From NCBI GenBank assembly GCA_034401135.1, contig JAWZSP010000003.1:5456001-5520000 (forward strand): 64,000 bases of DNA, given 5' to 3'. Below are positions 56,785 through 64,000 of the stretch, in pieces; positions within the stretch are counted from its first letter, which is position 1, and each line of letters opens with the position of its first letter. The notes below the pieces were generated by a model. It ran no database searches. It saw only the letters and a list, made by a program, of their open reading frames with translations, and was not told where the DNA came from. Origin of the DNA: Volutella citrinella (lineage: Eukaryota; Ascomycota; Sordariomycetes; Hypocreales; Nectriaceae). A program made the translations under genes and the position numbers.

Positions 56785-57291
56785 ATGGCCGCGACCAGTC
56801 ACAACCTTGAGCACCTTTCTCTGCCCTTCGCCCTTGATGCTCGGGACTTTTTCTTGTCCACGCCACAAATTGACTGGACATCCCTCGTAACCCTCGTACT
56901 GACCTGGGAGGCGCTAGTATCGTGTTCAAGTGCCAGGGCCAATGAGCTTCTCGAACACGCAGCCGGAGCTGTAAAGAGAATGCCAAAACTCAGGCTGCTT
57001 GAGATTTGGCACTGCAAGGCTGGGGAGGTCGGTATTTTCCGATACGAGAAAGTTTCCCATTATAGCAGCAACATCATCTGGCAGAGCACTTGGAGCTTCG
57101 ACATGACGAGGCAGGTTGAAAGGCTGTGGCGCGATGCTGCCTGTAAGTCAGAAGGCGGCGAGCGCCCATTTAAAGTAAAGTTGGATGTCATCAGGCTCCC
57201 AACCGGGGAGTTTGCGAGTGTCAGGTCTCTTGGTTCATACCTCAAGCTTCGGACACATGTTTTAGATGATATTCCATGGTCACAGGTGTAG
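56785..57291 (+). pseudogene. truncated F-box-type protein relic (C-terminal part only)
   Basis: A 168-codon frame matches the C-terminal half of a large fungal F-box-like family of the DUF6546 kind: LEHLSLPFALDARDFF, LVTLVLTWEAL, AGAVKRMPKLRLLEIWHC, WQSTWSFDMTRQVERLW. Full members run to several hundred residues with an N-terminal F-box and an upstream leucine-rich part; here nothing before the Met at 56785 continues the family in any frame. I therefore call it a 5'-truncated relic. The remaining frame is intact, so loss was recent or the fragment is still transcribed. F-box proteins normally act in SCF ubiquitin ligases; this piece lacks the domain that would bind Skp1. Confidence 0.5.
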
Positions 57292-57521
57292 GCTGAAGTA
57301 AGTAGAATGGAGAGAAAATAACGACTGGTGCCTTAGGCTTTTATTAGGTTTAATTCTCTTGGCCTCTTGTCTTGTCTTTCTTTCTTGACGCAGGTTCTAG
57401 CCCCCCCCACGCCACCCCCACACCGCGGTCAGTGTCGCCCAATTTTAGCGCGGTGTGGCCTTGACAACTTCAAACTTTTCTCCCACCAAACCGTGGATGA
57501 GATCCCCGAAGCCCACCTACG

Positions 57522-58907
57522 ATGCTAGCCTTACCACCCTCGTATACAAGCTCAGAGGAATACACCAACGATCTCTGCGACTTCATCGCTACGCCCTTGA
57601 TACGCCAAATTACCGGTGGGATCCACGTCAACGATGCACTCATCCATGACGCCTGGGACAAACTGCCACAGGAATGGGCGAGCTGGTGGTCGTCGTGGCC
57701 CGATCACCGTACGGTGCAGCAGGACTTGATTGGCAGTATCGGAGAGGAGAGTGAGCCCACGACGGGGACCCGTGGTTCCCCGTCTCTGCCTGAGAACAGT
57801 CGGCCTGCATCCCTGGATGAGTGGCTCAAACGTATCAGGTCACTTGCGCTCCCTCGGCTCCAGCGTAAAGGCACATCGGCGAACTTGCCGGATGTTCTAG
57901 CAACGCGCATGAAGACAAAGAAAATTGCCGAGATCTCGGCAGCGGTAAATTATATTCACGGCGTCTGTCAGCGTAAGGGAATCACCCACATCGTTGACAT
58001 GGGCTCTGGACAAGGCTACCTCTCCGTCAGCCTCGCGTATTTGTTTCCGAATCTCAAGGTCCTCGCTATCGATGGCAGTTCATCGCAGATTGCGGGGTCC
58101 AAAGCATTCGCCACATCTCTGGGTATACCAGAGAGTCGGTTGGAGCACTCGGTTGACTGGATCGACGGCTCATCACAGCTCGTGGCCAAAATTGAAGGTT
58201 GGGCCAACGGCAACAAATGCATCCTTGTTGGACTTCATGCTTGTGGAAATCTGTCGGAGCATATGCTGAGGTACTTCACAAGAACGCCTTGCATCTCGGC
58301 ATTGGCCGTCATCGGGTGCTGCTACAATCACATCATTCCTTGGTCAGAGGATTGCCCAGAGGGTTTCCCCATCAGCTCAACCCTAAGAAGGAGAGCCGTT
58401 TCACTGAGTGCCACTGCACTGATGACTGCCTGCCAATCTCCAAACAACTGGGAACGACCAGCAAAACATAATGCACAACATAATGAAGGGTCCGTGTTCA
58501 GCAGACGGCGGCTGTATCGTGCAGTCCTGGAAAAGGTATTCTTTGACGAAGGAATCAAAGTTGATGGTGAACGACGAGTCGCCTGGGGCACTCGAAAGGG
58601 CGACATGGCGGACTTTGCCACATATGCACGCAGATCCATGGACTGCTTGGGCATCGACCACGGGCAGGTTTCAACCGAGGAGCTGGTGGCGTATGAAGCG
58701 AGATATCGGGATTTCGAGGGCCGAATCGCCATCTTGTGGACACTTGGTGTTCTTTGCTGCAAAGTCGTGGAGAGTGCAATAGCGATGGACCGATACTGGT
58801 ATCTCGTTGAGCAAGGACTGGCCAGCTTGGACATTTTCCCAATTTTTGACCCCAGAGTCTCGCCTAGGAACTTAATAATCGTGGCAGAGAAAGATGAGAA
58901 TAAATAA
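57522..58907 (+). CDS. METTL25-like S-adenosylmethionine methyltransferase
   Basis: One exon, 461 residues. The AdoMet fold has motif I at about 158-168 (VDMGSGQGYLS), the acidic strand end LKVLAIDGSSSQI, and the family marks CILVGLHACGNLSEHMLRYF and ALAVIGCCYNHI, as in METTL25/RRNAD1-type proteins. The N-terminus is helical and carries a Ser/Pro-rich linker (WSSWPDHRTVQQDL onward). Homologues are proposed RNA or protein methyltransferases with unproven substrates; a cytosolic or nuclear place fits the lack of targeting signals. The gene converges on the PAN-protein gene. Confidence 0.85.
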   Translation: MLALPPSYTSSEEYTNDLCDFIATPLIRQITGGIHVNDALIHDAWDKLPQEWASWWSSWPDHRTVQQDLIGSIGEESEPTTGTRGSPSLPENSRPASLDEWLKRIRSLALPRLQRKGTSANLPDVLATRMKTKKIAEISAAVNYIHGVCQRKGITHIVDMGSGQGYLSVSLAYLFPNLKVLAIDGSSSQIAGSKAFATSLGIPESRLEHSVDWIDGSSQLVAKIEGWANGNKCILVGLHACGNLSEHMLRYFTRTPCISALAVIGCCYNHIIPWSEDCPEGFPISSTLRRRAVSLSATALMTACQSPNNWERPAKHNAQHNEGSVFSRRRLYRAVLEKVFFDEGIKVDGERRVAWGTRKGDMADFATYARRSMDCLGIDHGQVSTEELVAYEARYRDFEGRIAILWTLGVLCCKVVESAIAMDRYWYLVEQGLASLDIFPIFDPRVSPRNLIIVAEKDENK

Positions 58908-59177
58908 TGAAATACAATCACCTTCAAATCTGAGAAGCACTCGCCTCAGTGACTCCCTCGTCTTCACTATCAGGCATCACATATGAGAGGGGCGCCATGG
59001 AATCTGCCCACTTCCGCCGTTGCAAGTCAGCCATCTCACAAAGGTTGTCGCTAAGTTAACTCGATATCTGAATAGAACACTAGAATACAAAGGACGTATT
59101 AACTATCATCCGCTTCCTCTTCAAGGACGAGGGCACCACTGTCAATAGACTTCGCGTCGCACGACTTGGACAACAAA

Positions 59178-60314
59178 CTAATCTTTCAAGATTATCTCGG
59201 CGTATGCAAAGGTATTCTTGTCCGTGTTTTGTCCCAGGTCGCCCTTTTTGGTCGCATTCTTGAGCCAGCAGTTTCCGCCAGACTGACCATACCAATATTG
59301 GAGGGCCTTGCGGAACATGATGCTTCGGCATGCATATGGGCCTTTTTTATCTGACGACCTCCTGTACGCACTCGCACAAGCGTCGATGCATTCCTGGAGG
59401 GAGTAAGCGACGATGGTAACCAGGTCAAATACCTTGCCACCCTCCTTGGCATCCGTCTGTCCTGTGATATCGACGCCACAATACATCGTGTAGCTGACGT
59501 CAAGAGAAGTCGCTGATATCTCCTTGGACTTTTCCAGGCCGCTCGGACAGGTGAGAACTACTCCCTCGACATTGTTTGGTCTTTTGGGCACGTAACCGTT
59601 GGTCTTTTCGTCATCGTTGGCCTTGTCCTGCCTAGCAGTGTCGTCGGCAATCTGATTCTCGAGCTTCTTTATAGCATTGTCGGCATCGTTTTTGGCGGCA
59701 GCCTTCTCCTCGGTGCACGTCTGGTTGTTGACAAGGATAACTTCGTTGAGGCTTTTTTCAGAGCTGCCAGATGGCATGTGAGCAGAATTCACAACAACAG
59801 ACTCAGGATCCGAGATGGTCTTCTCATTGAGTTGTCCTACTAACCTTTTACACTGTGCCAGGCCGGCTCCCAAGCCACCGCCCAAGCTTGCACCAATGAT
59901 GATGGCTGTAAGAAGCGCAACAAGAGCACCAAACGCGACGAAGCTCAGGCCAAAGGGCCCTCGGCTCTTTACGAGGGGCGGCTCTTCCTCATCGTCATGT
60001 TGAGGCGGCTGTTGCGAATATGCGTGGGAATGGGCGTATGATTTGGGAATCACGGCCTGGTTGGGACCCAGAGTGGTTTCACTGTAGACTGTGCTCTGGG
60101 CCGTGCCAGGGTAGCCTTCGTATGACGTGGGCGAGATGGTGTCGTTCCGCAATGGTTCGATGCCGGGATAGTGATATGTCTGCAGACCGGCGCTGTGCTC
60201 GGCGTACTCGTGAGCACTAGGGTCTTCACCAAGCTGGAGACCTTGCGACTCGTCAGTCTGTCGCGACTGCGGCTTTGGGGTGGAGATGGGGCTCGGAGCA
60301 GCGTGGTCAGCCAT
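59178..60314 (-). CDS. single-pass membrane protein with PAN/apple-like ectodomain
   Basis: One continuous frame of 378 residues. A Pro/Ser/Tyr-rich cytosolic N-part (1-120) with acidic DDEEEPPLVKSRG is followed by one hydrophobic segment (about 124-150, LSFVAFGALVALLTAIIIGA) ending in a glycine-rich turn. The ectodomain has a helical Lys/Asp/Asn region, then Cys-rich sequence (LTCPSG, YTMYCGVD, LQECIDACASAYRR, GGNCWLKN) typical of PAN/apple-like folds. Such fungal proteins sit in the plasma membrane and may bind carbohydrate. An 81-nt stretch (59844-59764) has intron-like ends but keeps the frame and has no stop, so both forms would translate. Met60314 is chosen because the longer frame to 60461 reads like leader sequence. 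Confidence 0.75.
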   Translation of the reverse strand: MADHAAPSPISTPKPQSRQTDESQGLQLGEDPSAHEYAEHSAGLQTYHYPGIEPLRNDTISPTSYEGYPGTAQSTVYSETTLGPNQAVIPKSYAHSHAYSQQPPQHDDEEEPPLVKSRGPFGLSFVAFGALVALLTAIIIGASLGGGLGAGLAQCKRLVGQLNEKTISDPESVVVNSAHMPSGSSEKSLNEVILVNNQTCTEEKAAAKNDADNAIKKLENQIADDTARQDKANDDEKTNGYVPKRPNNVEGVVLTCPSGLEKSKEISATSLDVSYTMYCGVDITGQTDAKEGGKVFDLVTIVAYSLQECIDACASAYRRSSDKKGPYACRSIMFRKALQYWYGQSGGNCWLKNATKKGDLGQNTDKNTFAYAEIILKD

Positions 60315-61186
60315 GCTGTAAAGGTTGACCAAGCGCCCTGTTTCTTCAAATGAGTGACTGACGTGGAACAGACGCAAAAATCGCTTAAGCGTGGAGGAGA
60401 GAGCGTTGACGTCGGTTTGGTTAAAAGAATGGCGAATAAAGCGGCCGTAAAAGGGGACCAACGTCGAGATATCAAGACGGTTCCCTCCCTGCCTCTGATC
60501 GGCTGCGATGCAGGCCGCCGGGCTTGGCTGGCCGAGCTGGAGCAGGGTGGAGCGACATCAGTGTTGCATCCAGTTCCGTGATGGCCTCGTAGCAAATAGG
60601 AGGGTGATTTGAGACAGGGAGCTGGTCTTGGCCACGCTGACACCGTTAATTACCATACCCAAGTCCCATTTGTTGCATTGGGCCATTCGTTTGAGGCAGC
60701 TGATTCGCTGGGTGGGGGCACGCCAAGCCTAACACGACCGAATCTTGCTCCCGAATCAGGTAAAGTTGCTGGTGCCACGGATACAGGCTACCCTGCACTT
60801 TGACTCGGACGGAATTTGGTCAACCTAGTAAAGAATCAAGGCTCTCTCGAGATGAAGAAATTGCAAACTGAAACTAGATGCCAGAGATTAAGCTGTAGAC
60901 ATTGAGTGCAGCTTTTAGAAGTCTCAGCCCGGTAACACTGCCTTGCCTGCTTTTTTCGCTTAGAGTGATAGCACAAAAGCATCAACAATTTCAACCACAA
61001 GGTGTGGTCTTGGCAGGAAAGCAGTGATTTAATGGAGCCAGACGTTAGAACTAGGCAACTTTGTATTATAGTTCTTCTGCTAAGCATCCAACTCCTACAC
61101 TGGCAACGTCAACACCAGACTGAGTAGTCAACCTCGAGACGCACCAGAAGACGTAACATGCAATACTATACATTTTCTTACTAAGC
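60315..61186. other. intergenic, PAN-protein promoter
   Basis: About 870 bp up to the tRNA gene. No supported gene; an A/T-rich leader precedes the tRNA. Confidence 0.4.
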
Positions 61187-61299
61187 GGCAAGATGGCCGA
61201 GCGGTCTAAGGCGCTAGACTCAAGGGTTTCCCCTTCCCTGTGTCAACAGGGAGCATTCTAGTAGAGAAATCTGCACGGGTTCGAATCCCGTTCTTGTCA
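61187..61299 (+). tRNA. tRNA-Leu(CAA) with intron
   Basis: A complete cloverleaf can be drawn. The acceptor stem GGCAAGA pairs with TCTTGTC (one G-T pair) and the discriminator is A. The A box lies in the D arm (TGGCCGAGCGG), the anticodon arm is CTAGA..TCTAG with anticodon CAA, and the B box is GGTTCGAATCCC. A roughly 30-nt intron sits just after the anticodon, as in other fungal tRNA-Leu(CAA) genes, and a long variable arm follows. It reads UUG codons. Confidence 0.92.
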
Positions 61300-61307
61300 T
61301 TTTTTTT
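61300..61307 (+). terminator. RNA polymerase III terminator
   Basis: Eight T residues directly after the tRNA discriminator base. Confidence 0.85.
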
Positions 61308-61566
61308 GCCCCCGCCGTGTCTTACTCTTTTGCATATCAAGGAGAGAAAATAATCTTCCGGTGAGTATCCTTGACATTTTGTCGTAGCCAGCACTCGGAT
61401 CGAATGTCGCAAGAACGGAAAAAGCCAACAAGGTTCCACCCTTTGTTAAAATACCGCTCAAGCCACACCGGCAGGCACCCGAACAGCATGCCTGCTTGCC
61501 TGTTTTCGGCTCCCTGAAACATCTAATTCCCTAAGTTAATGCCCTCAGGTAGGACCAAACCCTTTC

Positions 61567-62755
61567 TTAGGCTTTGATAGCCTGGAGACTCTTGACCATG
61601 TCCACAATAGTCTTCTTCAGCGGTGTCTGGGGCACACCCAATTCGGAAACAGCCTTGGAGGTGTCGAGCTTGTAAATGGCAGGCAGAGCAGCTCCAGCGT
61701 CGCCCTTGGGGGTTGAGTCAATAAGCTCAGGAAAGTTGGCGCGAATGATGTCGCAGATCTGCTGGTAGCTATAAGGAGCGCTAGAGATGAGGTAGCGTTG
61801 GCCAGCGGCAGCCTCATTCTCATAGGATAAAACATGGGCCTGGGCAACTATTTGAGCAACGAGTCAGCATCTGCCGGCAGTAACGTGTTGTATTTATAAG
61901 TTACATACCATCGCGGACATCCGCAAATGCCCAAAAGGACGTGTCTGGGACTTCCTTTGTGGTTCCATTGAACAGCCGGTAGATGTCACCCGCCGAAGTG
62001 CTCAAGCCACTGGCACTCCCAACAGACTGAAAAAGAGGCCCGTACACCATGGGAGGGCAAAGCGTGGTGACGGAGAAGTTTGGCTGTCGAGTGCCAACTC
62101 GATTAGCAGAGTTCACAGCGCCAGAGAGGAGCGATTCGTCTGATTCCGTACCTTGTTGTCCTTGACATAATCAAAAGCCGCCCGCTCCGCAAAGGTCTTG
62201 GAGCCGAGGTAGGCCATAACAGGGTCGCTCAGGGCAGCTTCGTGGCTGACTGGATTCCAATCGGCCTCGGTGTACACATAGCCAGGTCGCTGGCCCTTTG
62301 TGGGATCCAAAACGTCGGCAAAGGAAGCGGTGATGACGACGCGCTTAACTCGCGGGTTGTTCTTTTGAATGGCCGCGAGGATGGATGTGGTGCCGTTGAT
62401 GGCGGGCTGCAGAAGTTCTTTTTCATAGTCGCTGGCATTGAGCACAAAGGGAGAGGCAGTGTGTATGACCTTGCATGTGTTAGAGACACGACGTCTCCTT
62501 GATGTAGTGCAGACTTGGACTTACACCGTCGACACCCTTGACAGCCTCGTCAAAGGCACCCGCAACCGCAATGTCGGGTACAATGGAGAACGAAAGGTTC
62601 TTGGCGTACTGCTTGTGCGTCTCCATTACAGCCGCGGCAGACTTGTCAGACCGGACGGTTGCTCGGACGTTGTAGCCCTTTCTGAGGAATGCGTCGACGA
62701 CGTGGGCAGCAATGAAGCCAGAGGCGCCAGTGACGAGCACTGTCTGCGATGACAT
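61567..62755 (-). CDS. NAD(P)-dependent ketoreductase, dihydroflavonol reductase-like
   Basis: Four exons (62755-62525, 62469-62152, 62083-61909, 61847-61567) give 334 residues. The extended-SDR Rossmann motif is TGASGFIAAH near residues 9-18, then RATVRSDKSA, a substrate-side VIHTASPFVLN formed across the first splice, VVITASFADV, and the catalytic YLGSK with Tyr and Lys. TLCPPMVYGP and DVRDGVAQAHVLSYEN are typical of the DFR/cinnamoyl-CoA reductase group, in which fungal members reduce aldehydes or ketones such as methylglyoxal. The protein is cytosolic. It is divergent from the NmrA-like gene, across 733 bp. Confidence 0.9.
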
Positions 62756-63488
62756 GATGTTCTGGGTGAAGCTGCTTTGCGATGGATATTGGTGAATCAA
62801 GTCTCTGGTCGCCAAAATGGATGTTGCAAGGTAGGATGTGAAGCTGAAGGTGGAAAGGCAACTTGGAAATGCTGGATGGTGTGGTGGTTGATGTGTTGTC
62901 CGACTACGGCATCATTGTCGACATTTCAAGCCGTCTTTATACAGTTGAGCTGCTACCCCCAAATGAGCAGATTTTTTGTGCATACGCCATTCTCAACAGG
63001 AATGAAGGCACCGCAGCTGATAAATACACTGTCACATCGTGTGTGGCTGCTAAAACGGAGTGGCCATAGAGTTGCAGACACCAGATTTGTCAACGCCGTC
63101 GGCTAGAGCGGGTACTGCGGGATTGGCGGGTGTTGCGGGCGTTGCAGACAGATGTGACGACATGGTTAGAGCAACAACCACTAAGCACCATGCTGAGTGC
63201 AGCAGAGTTTCGTCCAACGTTACAATTTGCATCATGCTTAGTATCCGGATTACCAACAGCCAGCCGGCATTTGGGGAGAGGCGACGCCATCACGCTGACA
63301 TATCATCATGATGAATCACACCATTTCATGATGGTGGACGGCCACTTGGGCCAAGTATTTGATGGGAAACGCGCCACGATTGTTTTCCATCCAAAGCGCA
63401 ATCATTACCTTGCAGTTTGTCTGAAACTACCGATATTCATTCATCCCGAGTCTCTTGCTTTTGTGCCACAATCCCATCACGCTTCACA
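62756..63488. promoter_or_regulatory. shared region between ketoreductase and NmrA-like gene
   Basis: Two start codons face away from each other. An ORF (63130-63492) overlaps the NmrA start but has no domain. I see no strong palindrome, so co-regulation rests on layout alone. Confidence 0.4.
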
Positions 63489-64000
63489 ATGACCAAGATC
63501 CTTACAGTCGTCGGCGGCACTGGCACTCAGGGCCTCTCCCTGATCAATGCCATCCTGCCGACTGGCTCCTACCATGTCCGAGCCACGACTCGCAACGCGA
63601 CCAGCGATAAGGCCAAGGAACTTGTGTCGCGTGGCGTCGAAGTGGTGGAGGCCGATGTAAATGACGAGCAGTCACTCGTGAGGGCATTTTATGTGAGTGT
63701 GAAATGCAGTATTGCGACGGGCACAACTAATATTTGCGCAGGGATCTTCGGCCGTCTTTGGAATCACCGACTTCTTTGAGCCCTTTACCGCCCATGGGCC
63801 CGAAAAGGCCATCGAGATTGAGGCAGCCCAGGGCATCAACCTTGCCAGAGCAGTGTCCAAGACGCCAACTCTCGAGCACTACATCTGGAGCACACTTCCC
63901 AATGTAGAAAGAATTACATCTGGCAGGTACAAAATTCCTCACTTTGTTGCCAAGAACAAGGTAGACGACTACATCAAGGCGGACAAGGCTCTCTTGGCCA
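63489..64000 (+). CDS. NmrA-like NAD(P)-binding protein, cut by window end
   Basis: Two exons are seen (63489-63692 and 63742 to the edge), giving the first 154 residues; the rest lies outside. VVGGTGTQGLSLINAIL at the N-terminus is the atypical NmrA glycine motif, followed by VRATTRN, EVVEADVNDEQSLVRAFYGS across the splice and FGITDFFEPF. HYIWSTLPNVERITSGRYK is the NmrA pattern, where the catalytic Tyr of SDRs is replaced. NmrA-like proteins sense NAD(P) redox state and regulate partners (as NmrA does with AreA), although some are oxidoreductases such as isoflavone reductase-like enzymes. The 49-nt intron (GTGAGT..GCAG) is consensus. Confidence 0.85.

Noticed and set aside
60315..60461. N-terminal extension of the PAN protein
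   Set aside because: Reads like untranslated leader; a short acidic cytosolic start at 60314 fits better.
63130..63492. 120-codon ORF ahead of the NmrA-like gene
   Set aside because: Overlaps the NmrA start, low similarity to any domain and poor start context.

Overview
The window is nuclear DNA of a filamentous ascomycete. Most genes are broken by short introns (about 47-130 nt, GT..AG with CTAAC/CTGAC-like branch sites, one GC..AG). There is a GAL4-type Zn2Cys6 regulator, fungal-only families (UNC93-like carrier, CVNH-LysM lectin, small Cys-rich secreted proteins, F-box relic) and a split tRNA-Leu. The species cannot be fixed from sequence alone; the families would suit a Pezizomycotina mould, perhaps Sordariomycetes. 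I rebuilt exon structures by hand: each model keeps the reading frame across all junctions and restores known motifs, but no transcript evidence was available.

Layout. 0.2-4.2 kb: ArsH, a Cys-rich secreted peptide and a conserved coiled-coil/zinc-finger protein, all on minus. 4.8-10.3 kb: a Dal5-family anion transporter and a TauD-type dioxygenase diverge from a promoter holding two copies of the same 17-bp palindrome, and an amino-acid permease converges on the dioxygenase. 12.2-18.1 kb: a large polytopic membrane protein, a membrane-anchored S33 peptidase and a Cys-rich peptide. 20.3-22.8 kb: a CVNH lectin with an inserted LysM domain, and a 71-residue protein in three tiny exons. 23.9-30.8 kb: sugar transporter, Zn2Cys6 regulator and GH35 beta-galactosidase, probably one galactoside-use cluster. 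32.0-34.2 kb: Thr-rich mucin-like protein and a two-TM miniprotein. 34.6-46.5 kb: mixed metabolism (FAD aromatic hydroxylase, nucleoside-permease-like protein, SDR, UNC93-like carrier, GNAT, peroxisomal enoyl-CoA hydratase). 48-57 kb: accessory-looking stretch with a candidate secreted protein, a sharply bounded AT-rich block, an orphan gene 5' end, further secreted proteins including an SGNH hydrolase, and a truncated F-box relic. 57.5-64 kb: METTL25-like methyltransferase, PAN/apple membrane protein, tRNA-Leu(CAA), then a ketoreductase and an NmrA-like protein head to head; the last runs off the window.

Two small systems stand out. The transporter/dioxygenase pair looks like a sulfonate-scavenging unit (take up an organosulfonate, then release sulfite with Fe(II)/2-oxoglutarate chemistry) under a shared operator. 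The transporter/regulator/GH35 trio looks like a beta-galactoside or xyloglucan-oligosaccharide unit under carbon control. There is no PKS or NRPS, CRISPR array or complete transposon.
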